From contig CM037586.1 in assembly GCA_021018995.1 (NCBI GenBank), forward strand, positions 3,818,328 through 3,882,327: DNA of 64,000 nucleotides. Reading direction: 5' to 3'. A program made the translations under genes and the position numbers. Origin of the DNA: Chloranthus sessilifolius. Its lineage: Eukaryota > Streptophyta > Magnoliopsida > Chloranthales > Chloranthaceae. Of this stretch, positions 1-11,649 are shown in pieces. The notes under the pieces are model-generated. The model ran no database searches. It saw only the letters and a list, made by a program, of their open reading frames with translations, and was not told where the DNA came from. Numbering within the stretch: position 1 is the stretch's first letter; each line of letters opens with the position of its first letter.

Positions 1-1975
1 GGATAAAGCTTCGCCCACCATGTTGAATAAGAAAGGTGAGGGCAGATCCCCTTGGCGAATCCCTCTCGAACTTTTGTAATATCCCGCTAGAGTGCCATTG
101 ATCAAAACCGAGAACCATGCTGAAGAATAGCAGCCCCTCATGCAATTCCTCCAGCTCGTGCCAAACCCCAACCTGGCGAGCATATAGTCAAGACAATCCT
201 AACTGATCCAGTCGTAAGCTTTCTCCATATCAACTTTCCACAGGGTAGCCAGCCGGCAATCATGATGCACCGAATGAATGGTTTCCTGGGCCACCGCAAG
301 CAGATCCTCAAGCTGTCTACCCACTACAAAAGCTCCCTGACTGTCCGAAATAATCCGACTCATGACTGGTTTGAGTCTATTGGCTAGGACCTTTGATATA
401 ACCTTGTATAAGCAATTGGTGAGACAAATATGCCGGAAATCCGCAATATCAACTGCTCCCTCCCTCTTAGGAATGAGTGTGATGAAAGTAGAGTTTAGAC
501 TCCTCCCGATGCAGCCGGAAGCGTGAAACTCGTGCATAACTTCCATCAGGTCCGCCTTAATGGTCACCCAAAAAAATCTAAAGAATTCCATGGAAAAGTC
601 GTTGGGACCGGGAGCTTTGTTTTTGGCCCCCACACTAATCACCCTCCTCACCTCTTCTTCACAAAAATGATGCTCCAAGCTCAGCCGTTCCTCCTCATCG
701 ATGGACTTGAACTGAATCCCATCCAATTGAGGTCGCTGCCACCCCTCATCCTATACATCTTCATGTAGAACTCAACAATGTGCTAACGGATCTGTTCCTT
801 CTCCGAGTAGGTCACCCCCTCAACGGCGACCTTGCCCAAGTAATTCATTTTATTCCGTGCATTAGCGATCGCATGAAAATACTTGGTGTTAGCATCACCC
901 TCTTTGAGCCATCGAACCTTAGCCTTCTGTCTCCATTTAATCTCCTCGGCCAAGCATGCAGAGTTAAACTCCATTTTCCTCCTATAACGTTCCTCTCTTT
1001 CCTCCTCTGTCAAATTCCGCGATTCCTCTAAATCGTCTAACTGTTTCAGCCGCAGCAGTAAGGCTTCCTGCTTGTCTTGAACCATCCCAAAAACCTCCCT
1101 GTTCCACTGTTTACAATACTGTTTAACCCGTCTTAACTTTGATATAAATCTGCACTCAGCCGTCCCATGAGATATCGGTTCCATCCACCAAGCCGGTACC
1201 AGCTTCTGAAAATCTGTCCAGCAGCCATATATATTCTCGAAACGGAACGGAGTCGGCCCACTCCCACGCGCCTCACATGTAAGAATCAACGGCCGATGGT
1301 CCGACACAGCCCGAGCCAAACATTCCAACCTTACCCCCAGTAAGATATCCATCCACTCAGTGGTGCATAAAAATCTGTCGAGCCTACTCATCGAGGGTTG
1401 AATTGAAGATTCGACCACGTAAAGAGGGCCCCAGTTAACGGCACATCCATCAGTTCCCACTCGGCAATGAACCTATTGAAATCCCGCATAACACTGAAGT
1501 CCGGCGGTCCCCCTTTTTTCTTGTTACACCATCTGATTGCATTGAAGTCTCCTCCAAGGCAAAAGGGAAAGTCCCATCTGGCCGTAAGAGCCGCTAATTC
1601 CAACCAGAATTCCTCCCGGTCCCTATCAACCGTCGGATAGTATATGCCTGCAAACATCCATGTTTTTCTAGATTCTTTACTCCATAGCACCACGGCTGCC
1701 GAGTAGATACCCCACTCCTCATCCACTTTATCAAATGACCGACTGTTCCAAGCCACCAGTATACCACCTGATGCACCATCAAAGTCCACCCCCAGCCACT
1801 CCCACTGTTTTCCACCAAGCACCGAAGCAACTTTTCTGTCATCACAGCTGCCCCAATTCGTTTCCTGTAAAGTAACGATGGCAGGGTTGATAGAATCGAT
1901 GATCCGTTTAGCCCCGGTCTGTTTGCTCCCATCGCAGATACCCCACACATTCCATGAAAGCATCTTCATAATCAA
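1..1975 (-). pseudogene. LINE ORF2: endonuclease plus reverse transcriptase (partial)
   Basis: Reads leftward from an ATG at 1975. The endonuclease part (1975-1388) begins with LSWNVWGICD and has the family motifs LQETNW, GGDFNAI and, in a shifted frame near 1300, SDHRPLIL. A frameshift separates 1388-1975 from 783-1460, which holds the linker to the RT. The RT part (726-1) shows NKAPGPNDFS, LIPKREG, a NRLKPVMS-type motif and SQGAFVVGRQ, and near position 60 SRGIRQGD; the YADD box lies outside the window. The role of such a protein is nicking of target DNA and target-primed reverse transcription. At least two frameshifts and stops make this copy inactive. Identification of the family is secure; the exact break points are approximate. 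Confidence 0.88.
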
Positions 1976-2717
1976 ACAGTAAACCCTCGCTCAGGTCCGA
2001 TCCAAACAGGAGTTAAACCCCTCTTCGCTCCCTCCCATCCGACATTCCCCACTGCAATCTTGCTAATTCCCGGGCCCTGCCCCTACGCCTCGACTTTGAC
2101 CCGCTGCGGCTGACTAGGACGAATCGTAACACCTTCCGAAGCGCCTCATCGGTACCCCTGAATGACATTCTGAGATTGTGCCCGACTCGAATTAGTCGTT
2201 CGATATCGGAAACCAAACATTGATCCTCCTCAGACCCATCCCTCCTGCTTCTCACCGATATGTCGTCATACAAGAGCTGAGAATCACCCTATGTTTGATG
2301 AATGGTTTCCCCGGCTATACATGGCCCAATAAATACCGGGTCCCATGCATGTCGCTCCAGCCCATCCCCAGACCCTTTCTCAGACATATCCTCCGACACT
2401 CCACAAATCCTTGGCTGCAAGGCCAATGGGTCTGGGCCAAACCACACAAAAGCCCTAGGGCCCGTGGATCCCCCCGCCAAACTCAAGTACAGGCCCCACG
2501 ACTCGAAAAAGTAAGAGGGCCATGCATTGCCATGGGAATGGCACGTGTCTATGCCATCACATGGAACAGCTGATAAATAGGACCCCAACTCTCCCCTTTT
2601 GAGGTGTCGAGAGTCAACTCCCTCATAGACCCCCTCCCTCCTTCCAGAACTCTACTAACAAAGCACGTGTCTAGCCCCAGAGCCTCTTCGAGATCCCCGC
2701 CATTTTCCTTTCCGGAA
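1976..2717 (-). other. LINE ORF1 3' part and ORF1-ORF2 spacer, decayed
   Basis: Lies directly upstream of ORF2 in the LINE orientation. Short minus-strand open stretches (2013-2273, 2289-2588) exist but show no clear domain. By position this should be the variable C-terminal part of ORF1 plus the spacer. I see no zinc knuckle. The call rests on position, not on motif. Confidence 0.45.
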
Positions 2718-3129
2718 TCTATTGATTTCTTGATCCCAAACCCTCACCCTTTTTGGAACCCTAAAGCAAACAGAGCCAAAACCCTTTTCTAAACCATAAA
2801 CCTAAACCAAGTCATAAGCCTATTACAAAATCATAAAGTTATTTCCACAGCCCTAGTTCGAGCCCATGAACCTACATCGGATTGAAGACGAACGCCCAAG
2901 CCTGGAACAGCCAGAGTTCTATCTTTATGCCCAATCTCACCTCAAATTTAATAGTACTCGTGCATCGGACTGGACCCTAACTGGAGTTCGCGTGATTTGC
3001 TCACCTGAATTCTAAAACCCTAAGGTATTTAAGATAATTTTGAGATTAAGTTTGTTTTAATCTTTTTAAATTTCGGCAAATCCGCATAAAATCATCATTC
3101 ACGTATTTTAGGGTTACCGTCTCGCATCA
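2718..3129 (+). repeat. 5' LTR of Chromo-A (3' part only)
   Basis: From 'ctattgatttcttgatcc' on, this matches 9536-9952 base for base apart from scattered substitutions, ending in a CA dinucleotide (tcgcatca). The first ~560 bp of the LTR are missing. The AAACCCTAAA-like runs at 2755-2815 are part of the LTR, not telomeric repeat. Confidence 0.88.
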
Positions 3130-3133
3130 GTTT

Positions 3134-3146
3134 TGATATCAGAGTT
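3134..3146 (+). promoter_or_regulatory. Primer binding site, initiator tRNA-Met type
   Basis: tgatatcagagtt, four bases after the LTR end, is a one- or two-mismatch version of the plant iMet PBS TGGTATCAGAG. The same position in Chromo-D reads tggtatcaaagtc. Confidence 0.8.
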
Positions 3147-3261
3147 AAGTTTTCTAGGTTAGGGCATCTTTGCTTGTCATATTTATTTTATTACATTGTT
3201 TTTCTTTTGTGAGTCGATATTGCATTCCATATTAGAACCCTAATAGGTATTTGTGATCACC

Positions 3262-4297
3262 ATGGCCCGAATGAGATTCTCGATGCCCTTAACGGTATGC
3301 GAGAAGAATTGGGTGCGATTAAGGAGCGTTTAAACACCATAGAGCAAGCCCAAATATCCTTAAGGATTTCTAATGGTCGATTGCGTGATCGAATCAGCCA
3401 ATTAGAAGCGGAAGATGAATTCCAAGATCAACGCCAAGAGCTTGAAGGACCTCACTTTGAACGCGATGGTCACCAAGACAATCGGAACCGGAACCGTAGG
3501 GATCATCATAGAGATGACTATGACCCCGAAGTTCAACTCCTCAAGAATGTCCGAGTTGAGATTCCGACTTTCGACCGAAGAATGGACCCTACAGTCTTCC
3601 TCGATTGGCTTTCCGACATAGACCAACACTTTGATTGGTATGCCATGAATGATGACCGTTGTGTCAGACTCGCTAAAATGAAATTGGTTGGTCAAGCTCG
3701 ACTTTTCTGGCTCAATGTCGAGTGAATCAGGGTTGTCCTCCCATTACCCGTTGGGATGGCATGAAGGAATTACTTACTGAGAAGTATGTTCCTTTATCAT
3801 ACCACCAACGCCTCCTCGACCAGTGGCAAAATTTACGCTACGGTGGTATGCCCGTAACCGAGTATATTGGCAAATTTGAAGAGTTCATGATGAGGGCCAA
3901 AGTATCGGAAGACCCTGAAATCTCTCTCTAGGTTCCATACCGGATTGTGATTTGAATTGCAAAAAGAGTTAATTTCTCACCCCGTGAAAACACTTGAAAA
4001 ATGTTATGCCGTTGTGCAAGATCTTGAACGGTATTTAAAAACATTGACGGCGAAGAGAATCGAACCACAACATAGTGGTCATCGCTCCGGTGAGGGACGA
4101 TTTAATCCTCCTCTCAGACCTACACAACTTGTCCCTACCAACACGAGGTTTGAAAAGGGAAAAGGTGTAGTCAGGGAATCCTCAAGGGGTAGCTCTCAAG
4201 TTAAGTGCTATAAATGTCATGGGATGGGACACTTTGCCGCCCAATGCCCTATAAAAGAATCACCTCATCGAGGGAGAGGAAGATGATGGTGAAGTAG
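3262..4297 (+). pseudogene. gag: Chromo-A gag
   Basis: The gag start ATG is placed at 3262 by comparison with Chromo-D, where the same context begins MDMNEIAEALNGM. A one-base loss just after the start puts the rest in the 3297 frame (GMREELGAIKERLN...). A TGA at 3723-3725 (CGA in the intact family) and stops near 3931 break it further. The capsid-type region includes the RVEIPTFDRRMDP and MNDDRCVRLAKMKL blocks. A CCHC zinc knuckle (CYKCHGMGHFAAQC) lies at 4207-4248. The frame is cut at 4297 by the reversed solo LTR and resumes at 5411, after one copy of the agtag target duplication. Gag packages the element RNA in cytoplasmic particles. Confidence 0.85.
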
Positions 4298-5405
4298 TGA
4301 CACAGGACGATACCCTAAACTACGTGAATGCAATGATTAATTGATTGCCGAAATTGGATTGAATTAAATTAAACAATAAGCCCTAAAATATAGCGAATAC
4401 CTTAGGCTTTCGTAGTATTTCATTGGAGGATCGCGTATGATTCGAGCAGGGTCCAGTCCAGGCGTTAGATCCGTTAGGTTGCAGCGCGAATCGATTCTAG
4501 AGATAGAACTCTAGGTGTCCATATTAGGGCGCTCACAATTCAAGGAAGGAATCACGGGTTTTCTGGGAATTTTGATGCGAGTTGGCTTAATGGCTAACGC
4601 GAGGATAATGATAGTTGATCAATCAATTTTAGGTAAAGGCTGGAATGGATGGTTGTGGGATTTTCAAAAGGAAGATGGTTGAGTTAGGGTTATGGGATCA
4701 ACACAAGCAGAGAAAATAAGAAATAGATAGATAGAAGATAGATTTTGCAGGCTTTGCACCCTTGACTTCACACCAAACCCTTCTCACGAAGAAGATTCAC
4801 TCTCCGTATAGGCTCATCTCAAGCACACAAGCAAAAGCTCTTTTCATTAATTATCAACTAATTACATTGTTTACCATAAGGACTTTATATAGGAGTCCTC
4901 TCAAACGAAAATAAAACCCTAAAACAAATATTAAAAGGCAAGTATGCCCCTAAAAATTAAGTTCGAAATTAGAAAAAAAAAAAAAAAACCCAAAATAGAA
5001 ACTGCACGATTTCAATCGAATGAAAGTGAAACTCGATCGATCGAAATTGAAACGAAATTGAAATTCGATCAATCGAATTTGAAACTCGATCGATCGAAAC
5101 ACATATACCAATATATAGCCGCAGGAATTCGATCGATCGAATTAAGGTCGATTGATCGAAATGGATTTCGATCGATCGAGTATATGATTTGATCGATCGA
5201 AATATGCCACTCCATAACTTAGTGTTTTCCTCTCGCTGCTGTTCGATCGATCGATTATATAATTCGATCGATCGAATTTTGCAGTTCCCTCTAAATCGTA
5301 AATCCTCTTCTTTGTGTCGGGTTCTGATTTCCATTCCGCTTCTTCCGACATCGGTACACGCGAAAAGGTCCATATCCGATGACGACGATGTCGGCGTCCC
5401 CGTCA
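4298..5405 (-). repeat. Solo LTR of a related chromovirus, reversed, TSD agtag
   Basis: Starts (reading minus from 5405) TGACGGGGACGCCGACATCG and ends (at 4298) in GTAGTTTAGGG...TGTCA, matching the ends of the Chromo-D LTR. It is 1108 bp and flanked by an exact 5-bp duplication, agtag at 4293-4297 and 5406-5410. It split gag from protease of Chromo-A and so is younger than that element. It carries its own palindrome array (5033-5276) at the place where the other LTRs carry theirs. Confidence 0.93.
5033..5276. repeat. Palindrome array CG-ATCGAT-CG in the solo LTR
   Basis: Repeated copies of cgatcgatcg and one-base variants (cgatcaatcg, cgattgatcg), separated by about 10-12 bp of AT-rich sequence such as aaattgaaac. 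Spacing between clean neighbouring units is near 21 bp. It sits in the 5' third of the LTR (LTR orientation), downstream of the short segment that resembles the pol C terminus. Confidence 0.9.
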
Positions 5406-5410
5406 AGTAG

Positions 5411-8400
5411 TGGTTGAAGAAGTATTTGAGCCGAACAACACACCGAGTGATGAGGAGGGTGATGCTATTGGTCATGCTTTTGTTGTGAGGTGTGCCCTTG
5501 CACAACCTCAACGGGATGAAAATGATGACTGACGAAGGGAGAAAATCTTCTACACCTTTGCCAAATTTGGTGAAAAGAGTAATAAGGTCATCGTGGACAG
5601 CAGTAGTTACACCAATGTAGTGTCAACTCATGTCGTACGCCACTTGGGGCTTACACCCGAAGCCCACCCGAGTCCTTATAAAATTGCACGGGTCGACTCT
5701 TCATCCATTCCCGTGTCAAAAAGGTGTTGTGTACCGATTCAGTTAGGTTCTTATTCGGACACCTTATGGTGTGATGTGGTGTCGATAGATGTGGGCCATA
5801 TCATTTTGGAAAGGTCGTGGCTCTACGACATGGACATGACTCTTTATGGTCGATCAAACATATGCACGTTCATGCATAAAGGCAAAAATATCACTTTACA
5901 CCCTTTGCCTCCCAAAACATTATCGATCAATAATGTCAAGAAGAAGGGCGAGTCTTCTAAATCCATTAATATTGTGAGCCCTTCTGAATTCGAGAAAGCG
6001 TCGTTAGATGAGAGTGTGGTGTACGTAGTCGTCACCGTTGAGAGTGCTCCCGAGTTAGTGAGCGAGCGTCCCAAGGATGTTGAGTCAATCTTGAAAGAGT
6101 TTAAGGATGTCTTCCCTGAAGACTTACCAAACGAACTCCCTCCCTTGCATGATATCCAACACGCAATAGACTTGGTTCCCGGATCTACCTTACCGAACCT
6201 GCTCCACTATAGGTTGAATCTGGTTAAGCACACCGAGTTGACTCGGCAAGTCAATGAGCTCCTTCAGAAGGGGTTCATCCAAGAGAGTATGAGCCCGTGT
6301 GTCGTACCTGCCCTACTCACTCCTAAGAAAGATGGTACATGGCGCATGTGTGTGGATAGCCGTGCAACCAATAAGATTACGGTTAAGTATCGATTTCTCA
6401 TACCGAGGCTCGATGGCATGCTCGATATGATGGTTGGTGTCACTATGTTTTCAAAGATAGACCTTAAGAGTGGCTACCATCAAGTCCGAATCTACCCCGG
6501 TGATGAGTGGAAAACCGCCTTTAAGACTAAGGATGGTCTTTATGAGTGGACGGTCATGCCATTTGGGCTTTGTAACGCCCTGAGTACTTTCATGAGACTC
6601 ATGACCCAAGTGTTGAGGCCGTTTCTAGGCAAATTTTTTGTTGTGTATTTCGATGACATCTTGATTTAGTCATGACAAGGAACAACACTTGAACCACCTT
6701 AGGTTAGTTTGTGAAACCCTAAAGGGCGAGAAGTTGTTTGCAAATCTCAATAAGTGCACCTTCATGTAACATTCTGTTTTCTTGGGATTCACTATCTTGG
6801 CTGATGGAATGGTGGCGGACTCCGAAAAGGTTAAAGCCATTGTGGAGTGGCCTGAACCTAAGAACATACACGATATCCGCAGCTTTAATGGCTTGGCTAC
6901 TTTTTATCATCGCTTTATCAGAAGTTTTAGCACCATCATGGCCCCAATTACTAATTGCATGAAAAAGGGGGACTTTAAATGGGGCGCAAAGCGACGATGA
7001 AAGCCTTTGCTGAGATCAAACAACGGATGAGTAGTACACCCGTCATGCGATTGCCGGACTTTTTTAAAGTCTTTGAAGTCGCATGCGACACATCAGGTGT
7101 AGGCATAGGAGTGCTTAGCCAAGAGGGTCACCCAGTGGCCTATTTTAGTAAAAAGCTTAATGAGGCAAAGCAAAAATACGCCACCTATGACAAGGAGTTC
7201 TATGCGATCGTTCGGTCTCTTTGGTATTGGAAACATTACCTTAAACCGTAGGAATTTGTGCTATTCTCTAACCATGAAGCCTTACACTTCCTTGCTTCAC
7301 AGAAAAAGTTGAACCCAAGGCACACGAAGTGGGTCGAGTACCTCCAAGGGTTCACATTCGTGTTAAAGCATAAGGCCGGTGCTGAAAACAACGTTGCTGA
7401 TGCGCTTAGTCGTCTGATGATGACTTTGCACTCTATGAGCATCGAGGTCGTCGAGTTCAAATGATTAAAGGAAGAGAACCCCGAGCGCCCAGATTTTGGG
7501 GTTGAGTACACTACTCTCCTTAGTGACTCTACCAGCACACACTCTGTGTACATCATCCACGATGGGTACTTGTTTAAAGGCAATCGCCTTTGCATCCCTC
7601 GCACTTCATTGTGTAGCGTTCTCATTTGGGAGTTACATGCTGGAGGGATGGCCGGACATTTCGGGCGTACTAAAACTATTGCGCTCTTAGAGGATAGGTT
7701 CTTCTGGCCTAGCCTAATGAAGGATGTCGCCCGGGTAGTTAAACATTATCGTACTTGCCAAGTGTCAAAGCAGAGCAAACAAAATACCGTCTTGTACACC
7801 CCCTTACCCATGCCACACACACCGTGGCAAGATATCTACATGGATTTCGTGCTCGGACTTCCCAAAACTCCGAGGAAACACGATTCCATCTTTGTTGTGG
7901 TGGACCAATTTTCCAAAATGGCCCACTTCATACCTTGCTCGAAAACCTCTGATGCATCCCACATTGCTAAATTATTTTTCGCGGAGGTAGTGCGTCTTCA
8001 TGAGTTGCTCAAAACAATCGTGTCTGATATGGATGTTAAAATCACTAGCTATTTTTGGAAGACCCTTTGGCACATGATGGGCACAATACTTCAGTTTTCA
8101 ACGGCTTATCACCCTCAAACGGATGGCCAAACCGAAGCACCAATAGGAGTTTAGGGAATCTCCTTCGTAGTCTAGTCGGTGATCATGTTAGGACTTGGGA
8201 TACCATTTTGCCCACAGCTGAGTTTGCTTATAATAATTATGTCAATAGGTCCATAGGCACGAGTCCTTTTGAGGTAGTACATGGTCATAGGCCTAGGACA
8301 CCAATAGCTTTGATCCCCATGTCTGCATCCCATCGAGTATCAAAGTCTACCGATGCATTTGTACAACACATTCATAACCTGCATGCCGAAATTAGACAAA

Positions 8401-9100
8401 AGATTAATTCAAGCAATAGTCAATAGAAATTGTCTGCATATGCTCACAGGCGTTTTAAAGAATATCACGTGAGTGATTATGTGATGTCCGAGTCAAGCCT
8501 GAGTGGTTCCCATCGGGATTCGCAAAGAAGCTCCAATCCCGAGGCATTGGACCCTTTAGAATTTTGGCTAAGAGTGGTCCTAATGCATACGTACTTGAGC
8601 TTCCTTTAAGTACGAGGGTTAGTTCAATGTTCAATGTGGAGGACTTGGTTCCTTACTTGGGTCTCACCCCACCTCCTGAAAACCCACTCCATCCACCTCA
8701 TAACCCCAATCCCAATCCAACATTGCAGCTTGTACCTCTTCCATCCCCAAGCCGACAAAAAAAAGATGAGATATAGGATATAATAAGTGATCGTGTCGTC
8801 TCCACACATGAAGGGGGATTCCAAAAGTACTTGATTAAATGGGTCGGCAAATCGGAGTCCAAAAACACTTGAATCCACGAGAATGAAGTTTGCCGCTTGA
8901 ACCCCGACTTGATCGACATCTACCACGAGCGTGTTACATTGGTGATGAAATCTTTTCGGTCCAGGGGAATTGACGGGGACACCGAGTACGTGGACATTGG
9001 TTTTGGACCACATCGCTTCTACCGGCGTCAAAAGAAACGAAGAGGGAGCCCGAGTACATCAGCTTCAAGGGAGAAACGAAGGCAAAGGACAACATCAAGC
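5411..9100 (+). pseudogene. pol: Chromo-A pol: protease, RT, RNase H, integrase, chromodomain remnant
   Basis: Protease is near 5593-5900, with VDSSSYTNV at the active site. RT runs 6090-6669: [43 protein letters not shown] and the catalytic YFDDILI followed at once by TAG (6667-6669). RNase H spans 6979-7425 ([24 protein letters not shown]). Integrase has the zinc part near 7640-7770, core with DFVLGLP and SDMDVK, and GQTEAP where the catalytic Glu belongs, ending in a frameshift near 8150. The chromodomain region 8800-8925 is degenerate. The frame passes through the polypurine tract (aggggaat, 8963-8970) into the 3' LTR. Stops at 6667, 7249, 7462 and others make it inactive. Confidence 0.87.
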
Positions 9101-9952
9101 GCATCAGGCGACGGACGGACGTATATTCAACATGAACGTTCAGATTATAGGCCCCTCACTGTTTTAGAGAGGCGGACGTCCGTAGTGCCCTACGGACGTC
9201 CGTGGTTCTGTGTCTGTAGGTCACGGGCGTCTGTGGACGTCGTGTCGCCAGCGACGGAAGTTTCCTGTTTTTGCGAAAATTACTTTTTTTAGTGTTTTAT
9301 TATTATTAGGAATTATTTCAATTTTTAATTATTGGTAGCCTACATAAAAATGCCTGTAAAGACAATTTAATTAGTTATTGAATATTTTGAATGCTTTATG
9401 CTTGAATATTCCTCTTCCTGAGATGGGTTGGTGTGAGACCAAGAGAGTGATTCTCAAAGCTATCTTTTTATCTTTTCTATTATCTATCTCTGTTTTCTTT
9501 TAATCTTTTACCTTATTGATCTAAGATTTCTAAATCTCAATCTATTGATTTCTTGATCCCAAACCCTCACCCTTTCTGGAACCCTAAAGCAAACAGAGCT
9601 AAAACCCTTTTCTAAACCATAAACCTAAACTAAACCATAAGCCTATTACAAAACCATAAAGTTATTTCCACAGCCTTAGGTCGAGCCTGTGAACCTACAT
9701 CGGATCGAAGACGAATGCCCAACCCTGGAAAAGTCAGAGTTCTATCTCTAGGCCCGTTCTCGCCTCAAATCTAATAGTAGTCGCGCATCGGACTGGACCC
9801 TAACTGGAGTTCGCGTGAGCTGCTCACCTAAATTCTAAAACCCTAAGGTATTTAAGATAATTTTAAGATTAAGTTTGCTTTAATCTTTCTAAATTTCGAC
9901 AAATCCGCATAAAATCATCATTCACGCATTTTAGGGTTACCGTCTAGCGTCA
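8971..9952 (+). repeat. 3' LTR of Chromo-A
   Basis: 982 bp, TGACGGGGAC...TAGCGTCA. The start is set by homology to Chromo-D, whose LTR start is proven by a TSD, and by the purine run aggggaat immediately before it. The first ~130 bp continue the pol reading frame. A pair of CGGACGTCCG palindromes 20 bp apart lies at 9172-9201. The following five bases are tccac; the partner copy on the left is lost with the 5' LTR end. Confidence 0.9.
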
Positions 9953-10980
9953 TCCACAACTGCGTCCAATTCCGCAGAGCACCTCATTATTCCAGGCGTG
10001 CAAAGGGAGGCCCAACAGCTTCAACCAGACCCTGTGGCCTTCTTTGTGCAGCCAATACTCTCCTGAAGCAGCTCGTCAGGGAGAGCACACCGACTCCACC
10101 ACAAGGGTTTTGTTGTTACAAGCCTGTGCAGCGTGAACTTCGTTTTGAAATTGGAGAACTTTGTCATTAGTAATAGGTGTACAAATAGGACGGTTGATTC
10201 CCCATCTCTGTAATATCCATTTTTATAAAGCTAATGAATGTAATGCATTCTAAAGAGAGGACCGTTCAATAGTAGGGTAAATTCAGAAGTAAAGACGAAT
10301 AGGAGGCTCCGTTGAATGTGAAAACCTCCTTGTGCCCATAAATTGTGTTAAATCCTATAAGCTTTGATGTTACCTTCCCATCAGCTTCCCTTGGTATCTG
10401 CGCCTTAGAAGCAGCTCCCTCAGGTCCACCAGCCACCACGATAGCGAACGTTACTCCCGGGCGAAAGGAGCCATATCCGACAGGAGCGGACCCCACCTTG
10501 TCGGGCTGAGGTCCCACCTTCAGCGGTGCACAACCTAAAACTCCTTTGAGTTTTTTACTCGTCAGGGTCCACCCAGCTTGCAGATCCCTGTGTTACCCCC
10601 CATTTAAGATTACCTGCCCTCTTCTCGATATCCCCTTCATCACATGTTCTTTTCCTTTTACGAAGATGTCGTCACCTCAACAGGTTGCACATTCATATTG
10701 ATGACAAATAGACCTCTTGAAATTAACATTCCGACATTTCGAACAAATCCAATCTCCAGCACGCAGAACAATGACGATGCTGCTAGGGTTTTCTTTGCCC
10801 ATGAACGATGACGGTGCCGATTTTCTGTTTTTCTCAATGCTCTTTCTCCACAATGAAGATTTGATTCCCGATGAGTTTGGCACCAAAAACAAGTACCCAG
10901 ACCTTTCCGGCGACATATCCGGCAGCTCCGGCGAGGTGTAGATAATGTAGATCTTACGCAGATAGTCGGGGACCACAAAT
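9953..10980 (-). pseudogene. LINE ORF1 with N-terminal RanBP2-like zinc finger
   Basis: Minus-strand remains of an L1 ORF1, in the same orientation as the ORF2 at 1-1975. In the order of translation: a short N-terminal piece (10976-10677) ending in GDWICSKCRNVNF and further cysteines, which fits a RanBP2-type zinc finger (W-x-C-x2-C-x3-N-x-C-x-C) with altered spacing of the last cysteines; a middle part (10517-10266) with FAIVVAGGPEG; and, near 10060-9953, VWLKLLGLPLHAWNN, the end of the DUF4283 RNA-binding domain of plant LINE ORF1. Stops and frameshifts separate the pieces. The protein would bind element RNA. The LINE and DUF4283 assignment is firm; the zinc finger assignment is moderate. 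Confidence 0.7.
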
Positions 10981-11429
10981 TACTTCCGCAAATGCATCGG
11001 AATCAAGTTACAGACGGTTTCCGACAAAAAAACTGTGCATGAAGGTGGTTTCCAGCAACTCAGTGAAGATTTCGACGACGTCAAGGGACTTTCCTGTAGC
11101 TGTGACATTCCCGGCAGCCCAGATCACATATTTACTCACTCTCAATATTGTTGGGGCATCAGAGCCATGTTCTCAATAGGTTTTGATGCTCTACATGCTC
11201 CAAATTTGCAGATCTAGGGCTGCAACAAGTTGCAGACCCACTGGCTCGAGGAAGAAGAAGACCTAGAAGTTAGGTCTCTGACACTTAACGATGAGACTCC
11301 CAGAGGAAAAAATGACCGGCTCGAATTCCGATCAAAACCCTAAAAAATGGGGGGATTCCGGCAGCTCTCATCCCATTGGCCTCTTTCCTGTGTCTCGGGG
11401 ATTCATCATGACTTGGGAAGCTCAGCCAT
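10981..11429 (-). other. Probable LINE 5' region, no domain seen
   Basis: Lies upstream of ORF1 in the LINE direction. It has GC content like the LINE and unlike the copia sequence to the right. No coding motif was recognised on either strand. Probably the LINE 5' UTR and promoter; the left end of the element is not defined. Confidence 0.4.
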
Positions 11430-11610
11430 CGTCTCTATTATTATAGAAAATTCGTCAAAGATTACGGCAAGATTAGTGCTCCATAAAAGCACTATTGAAG
11501 AAAACTTCTTTCAAATGGAACAAAGCGGCAACCCACGCATTTCAAAGACTCAAGCAAGCCATGATCTCCCGAGCTTCACCATACACTTTGTTGTTGAATG
11601 TTCAATCACG
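11430..11610 (+). pseudogene. Short Ty3/gypsy RT-RNase H fragment
   Basis: Translates across frames as YRKFVKDYGKISAP, then KLLSNGTKRQPTHF and PSFTIHFVVEC, which matches the stretch between the RT thumb and RNase H of Ty3/gypsy elements (YRRFVKDYGKIAAPLT... F.W...A..AF..LK). It has no LTR nearby and lies between LINE and copia sequence, so it is a fragment of unknown source. Confidence 0.6.
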
Positions 11611-11649
11611 ATTATTAACTTGCAATTCATGCTAATATATGGAAGCCAA

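Larger units (their letters stand above)
1..2717 (-). mobile_element. L1-type plant LINE, ORF2 half, decayed
   Basis: Non-LTR retrotransposon on the minus strand whose 5' side lies to the right. The sequence shows an apurinic endonuclease domain followed by a reverse transcriptase that runs off the window start. The matching ORF1 remains are found beyond the next element, at 9953-10980 on the same strand, so Chromo-A (2718-9952) most likely sits inside this LINE. The junction at 2717/2718 is not clean: the LTR there lacks more than half its length and the LINE lacks part of ORF1, so a deletion probably removed the original junction. No TSD can be given because the 3' end is outside the window. 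Confidence 0.85.
2718..9952 (+). mobile_element. Chromo-A: chromovirus (Ty3/gypsy), near complete, truncated 5' LTR
   Basis: Order: truncated 5' LTR (2718-3129), tRNA-Met-type primer site (3134-3146), gag, protease, RT, RNase H, integrase, degenerate chromodomain, and a 3' LTR that starts inside the pol reading frame (8971-9952). The 412-bp 5' LTR piece matches the last part of the 3' LTR with many substitutions, so the element is old. It is closely related to Chromo-D at 17611-23472. The CRM/Galadriel side of the chromoviruses fits best, because the pol frame runs into the 3' LTR. A reversed solo LTR is inserted between gag and protease. Sequence after the 3' LTR is LINE ORF1. Confidence 0.9.

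Noticed and set aside
2755..2830. Telomere-like aaccctaaa runs
   Set aside because: They form part of the chromovirus LTR, recur at 9580-9650 and 13060-13150, and are not tandem.
5142..5511. Long minus ORF (180 residues) with FDRSN/RSIE repeats
   Set aside because: Produced by the CGATCGATCG array in the solo LTR; no conserved domain.
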